Below, piece by piece: positions 40,595 to 48,740 of a DNA stretch of 64,000 bases. Below the pieces are notes generated by a model. That model was not told the DNA's origin and ran no database searches. It saw nothing but the letters and a program-made list of their open reading frames with translations. This DNA comes from Phytohabitans kaempferiae. Its GTDB lineage: Bacteria; Actinomycetota; Actinomycetes; Mycobacteriales; Micromonosporaceae. Numbering within the stretch: the stretch's first letter is position 1; each line of letters starts with the position of its first letter. Where the stretch lies: NCBI RefSeq assembly GCF_042433955.1, contig NZ_JBHLUH010000004.1, positions 124,001 through 188,000 of the forward strand. Direction: 5' to 3'. The translations under genes were made by a program, and so were the position numbers.

Positions 40595-40619
40595 CGCCGG
40601 CCGGGTCAGCCGACCGGCG
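40595..40619. terminator. Hairpin between vWA gene and tsaD operon end
   Basis: CGCCGG (40595-40600) and CCGGCG (40614-40619) form a 6-bp stem between convergent genes; a modest bidirectional terminator candidate. Confidence 0.45.
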
Positions 40620-40625
40620 CGCGGC

Positions 40626-40892
40626 TCAGCGGTCGACCTGGGTGAAGTCCCACACGTGAGCCGGCCGGGCGACCAGCTCCTTCGGCGGGTCGGGCAGCGG
40701 CACCGGTGCGCTGCGCCACTTCGACACGACCACGACACGGTGGTCGGTGGAGGAGAAGACCTCGCTGGAGATGTGGAGCGGCTCGACCTCGACGCGCGGC
40801 AGCGCCGTCTCGCACACCCACGCGATGAGGTCGGTGAACCTGGTGGGCTCGCCGCGTACCTCCCACATCCGCACGATCACGTCGCCGGACAC
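40626..40892 (-). CDS. Small ABM-like protein at the end of the tsaD operon
   Basis: 88-aa protein, SGDVIVRMWEVRGEPTRFTD at the N-terminus and EVFSSTDHRVVVVSKWRS in the middle. The pattern (strand, helix with AWVCETALP, strands) fits the dimeric alpha-beta barrel of antibiotic biosynthesis monooxygenase-like proteins, but without clear catalytic residues; function unknown. Its GTG overlaps the last base of the tsaD stop codon (GTGTAGTG), so it is translated with tsaD. Confidence 0.7.
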   Translation of the reverse strand: MSGDVIVRMWEVRGEPTRFTDLIAWVCETALPRVEVEPLHISSEVFSSTDHRVVVVSKWRSAPVPLPDPPKELVARPAHVWDFTQVDR

Positions 40893-41953
40893 TACACGCT
40901 CACAATCGTCAACGGCATGGCCGAGTCGGCAGGAAGGTCGAGCCGGCTCGGGGCGACACCGCGCGCGACGAGATGCGCACCGAGCGCGGCCACCATCGCG
41001 CCGTTGTCGGTGCAGAGCTTGGGACGCGGTGCGCGCACCGTGATGCCGTGCCTGGCGCAGCGCTCCTCGGCCATCGCGCGCAGCCGCGAGTTGGCCGCGA
41101 CACCACCGCCGATCACCAGCGTCTCGATGCCGCGGTCGCGGCAGGCGTCGACGGCCTTGGCGACCAGCACGTCGCAGACCGCCTCCTGGAACGACGCCGC
41201 CACGTCCGCCACCGGCACCGGCTCGCCGAGCCGCTCGCGCGCCTCGACCCACCGGGCCACCGCGGTCTTCAATCCGGAGAACGAGAAGTCGAAGCGGTGC
41301 GCGGCGCTCGGTTTTCCATCGGGCCCAGCCTTGGGCGCGGTGAGCCCGCGCGGAAACGGGATCGCCGCCGGGTCGCCCTCACGTGCCGCCCGGTCGATCG
41401 GCGGCCCGCCCGGAAACGGCATGCCGAGCAGTCGCGCCACCTTGTCGAACGCCTCCCCCGCCGCGTCGTCGATCGTGGCGCCGAGCGGGGTCACACCGGT
41501 GGCGAGGTCGTCGACCTCCAGCAGCGACGAGTGTCCCCCCGAGACCAGCAGCGCGATGGCCGGCTCGGGCAGCGGCCCATGCTCCAATGTGTCCACCGCC
41601 ACGTGCGCGGCCAGGTGGTTGACCCCGTAGATCGGCTTCTCCGCCGCGAGCGCGTACCCCTTGGCGGCCGCGACCCCCACGAGCAGCGCGCCCGCGAGAC
41701 CGGGCCCGGCGGTCACGGCGATCGCGTCGATGTCGGCGAGCGTGACGCCGGCATCCTTGAGCGCCCGCTCCATCGTCGGCACGATCGCCTCCAGATGGGC
41801 GCGGCTGGCCACCTCGGGCACCACGCCACCGAAGCGCGCGTGCTCGTCCACGCTGGACGCCAGCGCGTCGGCGAGGAGCGTGTGGCCGCGGACGATCCCC
41901 ACGCCGGTCTCGTCACACGAGGTCTCGATTCCAAGTACCAGCGGCTCAGTCAT
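40892..41953 (-). CDS. tsaD: tRNA N6-adenosine threonylcarbamoyltransferase
   Basis: 353-aa enzyme that transfers the threonylcarbamoyl group to A37 of ANN-decoding tRNAs (t6A). It has GIETSCDETGVGIV, the metal-binding VNHLAAHVAVD (HxxxH), LVSGGHSSLLEV and GGGVAANSRLRAM of the ASKHA ATPase fold. It works with TsaB and TsaE encoded upstream. Its start overlaps the rimI gene by 8 nt. Confidence 0.97.
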   Translation of the reverse strand: MTEPLVLGIETSCDETGVGIVRGHTLLADALASSVDEHARFGGVVPEVASRAHLEAIVPTMERALKDAGVTLADIDAIAVTAGPGLAGALLVGVAAAKGYALAAEKPIYGVNHLAAHVAVDTLEHGPLPEPAIALLVSGGHSSLLEVDDLATGVTPLGATIDDAAGEAFDKVARLLGMPFPGGPPIDRAAREGDPAAIPFPRGLTAPKAGPDGKPSAAHRFDFSFSGLKTAVARWVEARERLGEPVPVADVAASFQEAVCDVLVAKAVDACRDRGIETLVIGGGVAANSRLRAMAEERCARHGITVRAPRPKLCTDNGAMVAALGAHLVARGVAPSRLDLPADSAMPLTIVSV

Positions 41954-42389
41954 CGTGTCTCATCATCACCAGGGCGTCGGTGTTGCTCGGTTGGTAGTAC
42001 CCGCGGCGGATGCCGACCGCCTCGAATCCGTAGGCGCCGTAAAGCTTCTGCGCCGGTCCATTGTCGACGGCGACCTCCAGCAGCACCTTGCGTACGCCGC
42101 GCCGTGCCGCCTCGGCCAGCAGCGCCTCCAGCAAGGTACGGCCGATGCCCCGGCGCTGCGCGTCCCGACGTACCGCGATGTTTTGCACCCACGCCTCGTC
42201 GGGCGGCTGCACGGCCAGGCCGCCGTAGCCGAGGATCTCCCCGCCGTCGCCGGTCGCCACGAGATAGTGGTGGCCGTTGGCCAGCTCGTTCCAGAACATG
42301 GCCGCCGACCACTGCTCGGCACCGAAGAGGTCGGCCTCGATGGCGAGTACCTCCTCGATGTGCCACCAGCGCAGGCGCCCCAGGTTCAT
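41946..42389 (-). CDS. rimI: Ribosomal protein alanine N-acetyltransferase RimI
   Basis: 147-aa GNAT acetyltransferase. Acetyl-CoA site: NIAVRRDAQRRGIGRTLLEA with the Q/R-x-x-G-x-G/A loop; also VLLEVAVDNGPAQKLYGAYG and the C-terminal RRGYYQPSNTDALVM, which are characteristic of RimI/TsaD-linked acetyltransferases. It is expected to acetylate N-terminal residues of proteins such as S18. It lies between tsaB and tsaD and overlaps both genes (4 nt and 8 nt), the usual arrangement. Confidence 0.93.
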   Translation of the reverse strand: MNLGRLRWWHIEEVLAIEADLFGAEQWSAAMFWNELANGHHYLVATGDGGEILGYGGLAVQPPDEAWVQNIAVRRDAQRRGIGRTLLEALLAEAARRGVRKVLLEVAVDNGPAQKLYGAYGFEAVGIRRGYYQPSNTDALVMMRHDD

Positions 42390-43057
42390 CGCAGGACCGG
42401 CTTGCGCCCGGCGGCCGCGACGGCGTCCGGGCGGCGGAGGTACAGCGGGGTGAGGCGTTCGCCGGGCAGCTTCGCCCGGATCCGCTCGGCGGCGAGCCCC
42501 ACGAGTGCGGCGGCCGGCGGATACCTCGGCTCGTCGCGCACGGGCAGCCCGAGGACGTCCGCGTACCGGTGCGCGCCCTCCCCCACGGCCGCGCCCACAC
42601 CGAGCGCCGCGACCCGCTCGGCGACCGCGCCGGGCAGGTCGACGTCGGGCTCGGTGACCCGCGCGCCCGCCTCGTACACGGCCCAGTAGATCTCCTTGCG
42701 CCGCGCGTCGGTGGCGGCCAGGACGCGTCCGGTGGCGTCCGCCTGGCCGAGGGCGTCGAGCGAGCAGACGCCGTACGTGGGGATGCCGAGCGTCTGCCCC
42801 ATGCTGGCCGCCGTGACCAGCCCGACCCGCAGCCCGGTGAACGGCCCCGGCCCCAAGCCGGCCACGATCGCGCCCAGCTCACGGGGATGGGCACCGCCCT
42901 CGCCGAGCACCGCGTCGACCGCGGGCGCGAGCAGCTCACCGTGCGCCTTGGCATCGACGGCCCGCCGCTCCGCACGCATGACGACCCCGCGGTCGGTCAC
43001 CTCCGCGAGCGCGGCCGTGACGGCCGGAGTAGACGAGTCCACCACCAGTACGAGCAC
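42386..43057 (-). CDS. tsaB: t6A complex scaffold protein TsaB
   Basis: 223-aa ASKHA-fold partner of TsaD required for t6A synthesis. It has LVLVVDSSTPAVTAALAEV, the TsaB signature GLGPGPFTGLRVGLVTA and YGVCSLDAL. I place the start at GTG 43057 because TAGGGT (43070-43065) lies 7 nt upstream with no Shine-Dalgarno sequence, and because LVLVVDSSTPA is the normal beginning; GTG at 43066 would add MHI. With its own leaderless promoter it does not depend on the toxin-antitoxin genes lying between it and ung/tsaE. Confidence 0.93.
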   Translation of the reverse strand: MLVLVVDSSTPAVTAALAEVTDRGVVMRAERRAVDAKAHGELLAPAVDAVLGEGGAHPRELGAIVAGLGPGPFTGLRVGLVTAASMGQTLGIPTYGVCSLDALGQADATGRVLAATDARRKEIYWAVYEAGARVTEPDVDLPGAVAERVAALGVGAAVGEGAHRYADVLGLPVRDEPRYPPAAALVGLAAERIRAKLPGERLTPLYLRRPDAVAAAGRKPVLR

Positions 43058-43105
43058 GATATGCACCCTATCCGGGCGCTCCGCACCCCTCGCCGCCCAC
43101 CGCTC

Positions 43106-43525
43106 TCACGCGCCAGCCGGCTCGAAGGGGTTGACCACAGTTACCCCCGTGCGGGCGACGTCGGCCACGTTGCGAGTGACGAGCGTCAGCCGGTGGACCA
43201 GCGCGGTCGCGGCCATCAGACCATCGATCGCGGGCGGTGGCTGAGACACGGCCAGCCGGCCCCACTCGTCGGCGATATCGGCCGTCACCGGCAGTATCCG
43301 GTCGCGGTAGGCCCGAACCAGCCCGGTGAGCCATCCATCCAGCGCCTCCGCCTGCTGCGGGTCGCGGGGGCAGATACGCTCGATGCCCCGCCGGATCTCC
43401 CCGATCACCAGGGCGCTGATGAACACGTCAGCCGTCGCGTTTCTCTCGTGCCAGGCCACCACGTGCGGATCGGGCCTGGCCTTGCGGAGCTCCGAAACGA
43501 CGTTGGTATCCAGCAGGTAGGTCAC
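43106..43525 (-). CDS. vapC: VapC-type PIN-domain toxin
   Basis: 139-aa predicted RNase toxin. The PIN acidic residues are in MTYLLDTNVVSELRKARPD (first Asp), the E of ALVIGEIRRGIE, and the later D of PPPAIDGLMAATALVH, with NVADVARTGVTVVNPF near the end: a FitB/VapC-type protein. Its gene starts 3 nt after the antitoxin stop. It probably cleaves RNA when free of the antitoxin. The pair sits between ung and tsaB, a place not usually occupied in this cluster. Confidence 0.9.
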   Translation of the reverse strand: MTYLLDTNVVSELRKARPDPHVVAWHERNATADVFISALVIGEIRRGIERICPRDPQQAEALDGWLTGLVRAYRDRILPVTADIADEWGRLAVSQPPPAIDGLMAATALVHRLTLVTRNVADVARTGVTVVNPFEPAGA

Positions 43526-43528
43526 GGC

Positions 43529-43780
43529 TCAACCGGCCAGGTCGATCTCGCGCGGCTCGTCGCGCGAACGCTCGATCGGCAGGTCTTCCTCAAGCAGCGG
43601 ACCGGTCCGGAGATAGTCCATGAAGCCGACCGACTCGCCGCGCAACCGGCGGTACTCAGCGATGTCGATGACCACGGCGATCTCCTCGCCATGCTTGGTG
43701 ACGATCTGCGGCTCGCCCGCCTCCGCCGCGCGGAGCACCTCGCTGAACCGCTGCTTCGCTTCCTGGACCTGCCAGCGCAT
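43529..43780 (-). CDS. Phd/YefM-type antitoxin
   Basis: 83-aa antitoxin: WQVQEAKQRFSEVLRAAEAG, then EPQIVTKHGEEIAVVIDIAEYRR in Phd/YefM fashion (dimerisation and DNA binding), and a C-terminal acidic toxin-wrapping tail (LLEEDLPIERSRDEP). It should neutralise the PIN toxin encoded 3 nt downstream and autoregulate through the palindrome at 43800-43813. Confidence 0.9.
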   Translation of the reverse strand: MRWQVQEAKQRFSEVLRAAEAGEPQIVTKHGEEIAVVIDIAEYRRLRGESVGFMDYLRTGPLLEEDLPIERSRDEPREIDLAG

Positions 43781-43799
43781 GGCCCACCCCCTGAAACTA

Positions 43800-43823
43800 T
43801 CTGTCTAGACAGACTAGATTATA
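43800..43823 (-). promoter_or_regulatory. Toxin-antitoxin promoter with palindromic operator
   Basis: A perfect -10 TATAAT (43823-43818) overlaps the ung stop codon and is followed at 43813-43800 by the perfect palindrome TCTGTCTAGACAGA over the expected transcription start. The site lies 20 nt before the antitoxin ATG. This is the usual place for antitoxin autoregulation. It is also one of the most A/T-rich spots in the window. Confidence 0.75.
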
Positions 43824-44499
43824 GCCGCGACCAGTCGACGGGCTCCAGGCCGGCGTCGGCGAGGGCCTTGTTGGTCGCGCTGAAGGGGCGGCTCCCCAGG
43901 AAGCCGCGCGGGTTCATCGGGCTGGGGTGGCCCGCTTCGAGCACCACGTGCGCCGGGTTGGTGATCAGCTCGGCCTTCTTGCGGGCGTATCCACCCCACA
44001 GCAGAAACACCACCCGCTCCGGGCGAGCGTCGAGCGCGCGGATCGTGGCGTCGGTGAAGTCTTCCCAGCCCTTGTTGGCGTGCGAGCCCGGCTTGCCCTC
44101 GCGGACCGTCAGCACCGCGTTGAGCAGCAGCACGCCCTGGGCCGCCCAGCCGGTGAGGTCTCCGGAACGGGACGGGGGCACGTCGAGGTCGGCGGCGAGC
44201 TCCTTGTAGACGTTGCGCAGCGACGGGGGCACCGAGACGCCCGGCCGCACGCTGAAGCTCAGCCCGTGCGCCTGGCCCGTCTTGTGGTACGGGTCCTGCC
44301 CCAGGATCAGCACGCGGCAGGCGTCCGGCACGCAGAGGCGGTATGCCGAGAAGAGGTCGTCCAGCGGCGGGAAGCAGGGCCCGGCCTGGTACTCGGCGTG
44401 GACGAACGCGCCCAGCTCGGCCACGCGGGCGGGGTCGAGGTGCGGTGCCACCACGTCGCGCCAGGGCGAGGGCAGGAGCGCCATCAGGTCGAGAGTCAC
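43819..44499 (-). CDS. ung: Uracil-DNA glycosylase
   Basis: 226-aa family 1 enzyme that removes uracil from DNA. Catalytic loop VLILGQDPYHKTGQAHGLSF with the GQDPYH Asp and His, ANKGWEDFTD, and the minor-groove loop EAGHPSPMNPRGFLG (HPSPLS type). Length is standard. It starts with GTG overlapping the tsaE stop, so it belongs to the alr-hydrolase-tsaE-ung operon. Its stop codon overlaps the -10 element of the toxin-antitoxin promoter. Confidence 0.96.
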   Translation of the reverse strand: MTLDLMALLPSPWRDVVAPHLDPARVAELGAFVHAEYQAGPCFPPLDDLFSAYRLCVPDACRVLILGQDPYHKTGQAHGLSFSVRPGVSVPPSLRNVYKELAADLDVPPSRSGDLTGWAAQGVLLLNAVLTVREGKPGSHANKGWEDFTDATIRALDARPERVVFLLWGGYARKKAELITNPAHVVLEAGHPSPMNPRGFLGSRPFSATNKALADAGLEPVDWSRL

Positions 44500-44966
44500 A
44501 AATCCTCCACGCGTGCCGTCCAGTCCCCACCGTGGGGCTCAAGTCGGACCTCGCGGGAGTCGTCGTCGCGGCGCTCGATGCGGACCTGGAGGTGCGCGTC
44601 GGACAACTGCTCCACCATGCCCTCGCCCCACTCCACCACGGTGACCGAGTCGTCCACCGAGGCGTCCAGGTCGAGGTCGTCGATCTCCGCCCGCGGGTCG
44701 ATCGCAGAGCCTAGCCGGTACGCGTCCGCGTGTACGAGAGCGACGCGGCCGCCCTTTTCCGGATCGGGCCGGTGCACACGGGCGATGACGAAGGTGGGCG
44801 AGGTGATGTCGCCGAGTACGCCCATGCCGGCGCCGATACCCCGGACCAGCGCGGTCTTCCCGGCGCCGAGCGGGCCGGTGAGCAGCACGAGGTCACCCGC
44901 GCGCAGCACGCCAGCGAGGCGCCGCCCGAAGTCTTCCGTATCGGTGACAGTGGACAGTGTGGTCAC
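44496..44966 (-). CDS. tsaE: t6A synthesis ATPase TsaE
   Basis: 156-aa P-loop ATPase that cycles the TsaB-TsaD complex. Walker A LLTGPLGAGKTALVRGIG, the family motif ITSPTFVIARVH, VALVHADAYRL and the Walker B-like VTVVEWGEGM are intact. Its gene overlaps the upstream hydrolase gene and the downstream ung gene by 4 nt each. Confidence 0.95.
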   Translation of the reverse strand: MTTLSTVTDTEDFGRRLAGVLRAGDLVLLTGPLGAGKTALVRGIGAGMGVLGDITSPTFVIARVHRPDPEKGGRVALVHADAYRLGSAIDPRAEIDDLDLDASVDDSVTVVEWGEGMVEQLSDAHLQVRIERRDDDSREVRLEPHGGDWTARVEDL

Positions 44967-46099
44967 GCGGTCAGCTTCTCCAGAAACGCGATGAGCACGG
45001 CGTTGACCTCGTCGGCGTGTTCGAGCATCACCACGTGGCCGCTGTCGGGCACCTTGACGAACTCGGCGTCCGGCACGTGGCGGAGGATCTCCTCCGAGTG
45101 GGTCACCGGCGTGATCATGTCCTTGTCGCCGACGATGACCAGCGTGGGCGCGGAGCGCAGCGCCTTGAGTGCCGGGTAGCGGGCGTGCGTGTAGAGCGTG
45201 CGCAGGTAGCGGGCGACGGTCTCGGCCGAGGTGCGCGAGTTCATAAGCTCCACATAGGACACCAGCGCGGGGCTCGGCCTGGTGTCGCCGAAGCCGTACC
45301 GCCGGGTGAGCAGCCAGGCCAGGTCGGACGAGGCGTGGCGGGCCCGGTCGATCACGCCGCCGCTGAGTCGGGTCGCGGTGTTGACGAACGGCATCAGCGG
45401 CGCACCGGCCCGGGAGATCAGCGCCGGCAGCCCGAACTTGGTCTCCTCCAGCCGCCCGCCGGACGTGGAGATCAACGCGGTGGCCACCACGCGGTCGCCG
45501 AAGTACTCCGGATGCTGCTCGGCGAAGGCCATGATGGTCATGCCGCCCATCGAGTGGCCGATCAGCACGATCGGCCCGTCCGGCACGGTCTCGTCGAGCA
45601 CCGCGCGGAGCGCCTCACCGAGCGCGGGCAGCTCGTACTCGCCGGACTCCAGCCGGCCCGAGCGGCCGTGCCCCGGCTGGTCGTAGAAGACCATCCGGTA
45701 GTCGCCGCGGCGGGTCAGCTCCTTGCGCTGGAAGTGGAACGTGCCCATGTCGAGGCAGAATCCGTGCACGAAGACGAGGGTCGGCTCCAGCGAGGTCATC
45801 GCGCCGGTCACGTCGGCGACGAACCCGGCGTCCAACTCCACGCCGTCGGTCGGCTCGACGATCTCGACGTACAGGTCGGTGCCGTCGGCGGTGGTGACGG
45901 TCAGCGCCTCGTCGTACGCGAGGTGGCCGAACTCCTCGTCCACGTACGGGTCGTCGAGTGTGCGCTTCGAGCGGCGGACGAGCGCCCGCTCGGCCACGAC
46001 ACCGGCCGCCACACCGGCGGCGGCGACGCCCACGACCGCGCCCAGCAGGCCGGCGCGCTTGCGCATCGACCGGCTGGCCAGCCCTTCACGCCGGCTCAC
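44963..46099 (-). CDS. Membrane-anchored alpha/beta-fold hydrolase
   Basis: 378-aa serine hydrolase. An N-terminal helix (about 14-36, AGLLGAVVGVAAAGVAAGVV) anchors or exports it. The catalytic domain has VFVHGFCLDMGTFHFQRKEL, the nucleophile elbow LIGHSMGGMTIMAFAEQHP (Ser), the acid in IVGDKDMITPVTH and the His in VPDSGHVVMLEHADE. It lies between alr and tsaE, the place where many actinobacteria carry a similar hydrolase, but the substrate is unknown. GTG at 46099 is preceded by GGGGAGG; 31 nt separate it from alr. Confidence 0.88.
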   Translation of the reverse strand: MSRREGLASRSMRKRAGLLGAVVGVAAAGVAAGVVAERALVRRSKRTLDDPYVDEEFGHLAYDEALTVTTADGTDLYVEIVEPTDGVELDAGFVADVTGAMTSLEPTLVFVHGFCLDMGTFHFQRKELTRRGDYRMVFYDQPGHGRSGRLESGEYELPALGEALRAVLDETVPDGPIVLIGHSMGGMTIMAFAEQHPEYFGDRVVATALISTSGGRLEETKFGLPALISRAGAPLMPFVNTATRLSGGVIDRARHASSDLAWLLTRRYGFGDTRPSPALVSYVELMNSRTSAETVARYLRTLYTHARYPALKALRSAPTLVIVGDKDMITPVTHSEEILRHVPDAEFVKVPDSGHVVMLEHADEVNAVLIAFLEKLTA

Positions 46100-46130
46100 G
46101 CCGCCTCCCCTGGTTTGCTCGCCTGCTCGC

Positions 46131-47252
46131 TCACGCGGCACCTCCACCGTCGTACACGCGTGGGACCCGCACGCCACCGAAGCGGGTCACGATCTCGTAG
46201 TTGATCGTGCCGACCGCCTCGGCCCAGTCGTCGGCGGTGGGCTCGCCGTGCTCCCCCGGGCCGAAGAGCGTCGCCACGTCGCCGGCCGACACCGGGTCGT
46301 CGCCGCAGTCGAGCACCACCTGGTCCATGCAGACCCGACCGGCGATCCGCCGCACCTTGCCGCCGAGCTCGATGGGGCCGGAGCTGGAGGCGTGGCGGGG
46401 CACGCCGTCCGCGTAGCCGAGCGGCACCACGGCGAGCGTCGTCTCCCGCTCGGTGTGGTAGGTGTGCCCGTACGACACGCCCTGCCCGGCCGGTACGCGC
46501 TTGGTGAGCACGACCCGCGCGCGGGCGGTCATCGCGGGGCGGAGCCCGAAGCGCTCGCCGGCCACCGGGGAGAGGCCGTAGATCGCGATGCCCGGACGCA
46601 CCAGGTCGAAGTGGGCGTCGGGGCGGGTGAGCGTGGCCGCCGAGTTGGCGATGTGCTTGTAGGGCGGGCTGACCCCGAGGCGCGCGGCGGTGGCCACGCC
46701 CGCACGGAAGACGTCGAGCTGGCGCTCGATGGTCTCGTGGCCGGGCGCGTCCGCGTACACGAAATGGCTCCACACCCCGATGACCTCGACAAGTCCGTCG
46801 GCCTCGGCCTTCGCGGCGGCCTCGACCAGTGCCGGCCAGTCGGCCGGTGTCGCGCCGCCGCGGGCGAGGCCCGTGTCGATCTTCAGGTGTACCCGCGTGG
46901 GGCGCTGGGCCACGCGGGCCGCCTCGATCATCTCGCCGAGCTGCGGGAGGCTCCCCACGCCCAGGTCGACGCCGGCTGCGACCCCCTCGTGCAGCGGCAG
47001 CCCCGGCGCGAGCAGCCACGCGAGCACCGGCGCGGTGATGCCGGCCCGCCGCAGCGTGAGCGCCTCGTCGAGCGTGCAGACACCGAGCCAGCTCGCGCCT
47101 GACTCGAGAGCGGCTCGAGCCGCGGGCAGCATTCCATGGCCGTACGCATCCGCCTTGACCACCGCCATGACCTCGGCGCTGGTGCCGGCGCGCAACAGAG
47201 CCACGTTGTCGCGAATCGCGTCCAGGTCGACCCGGACCTCGGCCTGCCACAT
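46131..47252 (-). CDS. alr: Alanine racemase
   Basis: 373-aa PLP enzyme that makes D-alanine for peptidoglycan. The PLP lysine is in VMAVVKADAYGHG, the Arg-containing HLKIDTGLARGG and the catalytic Tyr segment GVSYGHTYHTERETTLAVVP, and the C-terminal RIAGRVCMDQVVLDCG are all present. ATG at 47252 is 7 nt from TAGGCT (47265-47260), so the mRNA is probably leaderless. It begins a four-gene operon with the hydrolase, tsaE and ung and is divergent from a glycosyltransferase gene by 42 bp. Confidence 0.96.
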   Translation of the reverse strand: MWQAEVRVDLDAIRDNVALLRAGTSAEVMAVVKADAYGHGMLPAARAALESGASWLGVCTLDEALTLRRAGITAPVLAWLLAPGLPLHEGVAAGVDLGVGSLPQLGEMIEAARVAQRPTRVHLKIDTGLARGGATPADWPALVEAAAKAEADGLVEVIGVWSHFVYADAPGHETIERQLDVFRAGVATAARLGVSPPYKHIANSAATLTRPDAHFDLVRPGIAIYGLSPVAGERFGLRPAMTARARVVLTKRVPAGQGVSYGHTYHTERETTLAVVPLGYADGVPRHASSSGPIELGGKVRRIAGRVCMDQVVLDCGDDPVSAGDVATLFGPGEHGEPTADDWAEAVGTINYEIVTRFGGVRVPRVYDGGGAA

Positions 47253-47259
47253 GCAGATC

Positions 47260-47287
47260 AGCCTACTTGCCCGGCAACACGTAACAT
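47260..47287. promoter_or_regulatory. Divergent leaderless promoters of alr and the glycosyltransferase
   Basis: TAGGCT on the minus strand (47265-47260) ends 7 nt before the alr ATG, and TAACAT on the plus strand (47282-47287) ends 7 nt before the glycosyltransferase ATG. The two -10 elements are only 16 nt apart, so polymerases bound at them would collide or exclude each other. Confidence 0.65.
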
Positions 47288-47294
47288 CCTGTAC

Positions 47295-48266
47295 ATGCGC
47301 CTGTCCGTTGTGGTGCCGTGCTTCAACGAGGAGGCGTCCGTTGAGCGGCTCCACGCCGCGGTCACGGCCGCCACCTCGGCGTTGTCCGCTGAGATCGAAA
47401 TTGTGTACGTCGATGACGGCAGCGACGACGGCACGCTGGTGGCGCTCCGCGGGCTGGCCGCGCGGGACGGGTCGGTCAAGTACACGTCGCTGAGCCGCAA
47501 CTTCGGCAAGGAGGCGGCCATGCTCGCCGGCCTCGAGCGGGCGAGCGGCGACGCAGTCGTGATCATGGATGCCGACCTCCAGCATCCGCCACACCTGCTG
47601 CCCCGCATGATCGAGCTTTTCGAGCAGGGATACGACCAGGTCATCGCCTGCCGCGACCGCCGCGGCGACCACTTCTTTCGCACGGTCGCCTCGCGCGCCT
47701 TCTACCGCATGATCAACCGCCTGGTCGACGTGCGGCTCACCGACGGCGCGGGCGACTTCCGGCTGCTCTCCCGGCGGGCGGTCGACGCGGTGCTCTCGCT
47801 GCCGGAGTACAACCGGTTCTCCAAGGGCCTCTTCTCCTGGATCGGCTTCAACACCGTCGCGTTCGCCTACACCAACGAGGCGCGGCAGGGCGGCCAGAGC
47901 AAGTGGACCTTCGGCAAGCTCTTCAACTACGCGCTCGACGGGCTGCTGTCGTTCAACAACCGGCCGCTGCGCCTGGCGATCTACGCCGGGCTGACGCTGA
48001 CCGTGCTCGCCGTGGCCTACATGACCTGGGTCGTGATCAGCGCGATCGTGCGCGGCATCGACATGCCCGGTTACACCACGATCATCGTCAGCGTCATCGG
48101 GCTGGGCGGCATCCAGATGATGATCCTCGGCATCATCGGCGAATACATCGGCCGCCTCTACTACGAGGCCAAGCGCCGGCCGCACTACCTCTCCAAGGAG
48201 ACCGAGGCGACGGTGGTCCGCCCGCCGAGCGCCCGCCGCCCACCGTCGGAGTCCGCCCTCCCGTAG
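47295..48266 (+). CDS. Family 2 glycosyltransferase, GtrB/dolichyl-phosphate-sugar synthase type
   Basis: 323-aa membrane enzyme. The GT-A domain has VVVPCFNEEASVERLHAAV, VYVDDGSDDGT, the DxD motif VIMDADLQHPPHLL and FRLLSRRAVDAV. Two C-terminal helices (about 232-258 and 266-290: AIYAGLTLTVLAVAYMTWVV; IGLGGIQMMILGIIGEYIGR) anchor it. The type transfers a sugar from a nucleotide donor to a polyprenyl phosphate carrier on the cytoplasmic face. Sugar and final product are unknown; a wall polymer or protein glycosylation is likely. Confidence 0.9.
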   Translation: MRLSVVVPCFNEEASVERLHAAVTAATSALSAEIEIVYVDDGSDDGTLVALRGLAARDGSVKYTSLSRNFGKEAAMLAGLERASGDAVVIMDADLQHPPHLLPRMIELFEQGYDQVIACRDRRGDHFFRTVASRAFYRMINRLVDVRLTDGAGDFRLLSRRAVDAVLSLPEYNRFSKGLFSWIGFNTVAFAYTNEARQGGQSKWTFGKLFNYALDGLLSFNNRPLRLAIYAGLTLTVLAVAYMTWVVISAIVRGIDMPGYTTIIVSVIGLGGIQMMILGIIGEYIGRLYYEAKRRPHYLSKETEATVVRPPSARRPPSESALP

Positions 48267-48267
48267 C

Positions 48268-48284
48268 CGGTCGGTTGCCGACCG
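48268..48284 (+). terminator. Terminator after the glycosyltransferase gene
   Basis: CGGTCGG-TTG-CCGACCG, a perfect 7-bp stem with a 3-nt loop, begins 2 nt after the stop codon. Confidence 0.7.
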
Positions 48285-48366
48285 CAGAGCTGAGTCGAAC
48301 CTCGCGAGCGGGGTAACCGCAGCACAGAAGGCTGCGAGACGCGTTTCTAGGGGGTTGGTTCCACTG

Positions 48367-48729
48367 ATGAACGGCATCGAGATCAAGAGCTTTGACAAGG
48401 CGGACGAGACCCGCACGTTCGAGGCAAACGGCTGGGCCGACGTCGTGATGGTCGGCGGCCAGCCGGTGGCCAGGGGCCACTTCCAGCCGGGGTGGCGGTG
48501 GTCCCGTGACGTCAAGCCCATCGCCGAGACCGAGCTGTGCCAGGTGTCGCACCTCGGCTACTGCCTGGAGGGCCGGATGCGAGTGACGATGAGCGACGGC
48601 AGCGAGCGGGAGATGGCGCCGGGCGAGGTGGTCGCGATCCCGCCCGGCCACGACGCCGAGGTGGTCGGCGATGAGACCTGCGTGTTCATCGACTTCGGCG
48701 AGGTCGCCGAGTACGCGCTGCGCAAGTAG
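48367..48729 (+). CDS. Small cupin-domain protein
   Basis: 120-aa single-cupin protein. The barrel shows VSHLGYCLEGRMRVTMSDGS (part of cupin motif 1, although the usual HxH is reduced to a single His), and EMAPGEVVAIPPGHDAEVVG (motif 2 with PPGHD). It resembles cupins of unknown function found widely in actinobacteria; a metal is possible but the ligand set is incomplete. ATG at 48367 is used; AGGGGG lies 12 nt upstream. It is convergent with nnr. Confidence 0.8.
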   Translation: MNGIEIKSFDKADETRTFEANGWADVVMVGGQPVARGHFQPGWRWSRDVKPIAETELCQVSHLGYCLEGRMRVTMSDGSEREMAPGEVVAIPPGHDAEVVGDETCVFIDFGEVAEYALRK

Positions 48730-48740
48730 CGCGGTCGCGC

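Noticed and set aside
40973..44209. 1078-codon open frame on the plus strand over the tsaD-ung region
   Set aside because: Antisense to six clear genes; composition is that of a shadow frame.
46131..48521. Long upstream extension of alanine racemase
   Set aside because: Sequence before ATG 47252 is antisense to the glycosyltransferase gene; the enzyme begins normally at 47252.
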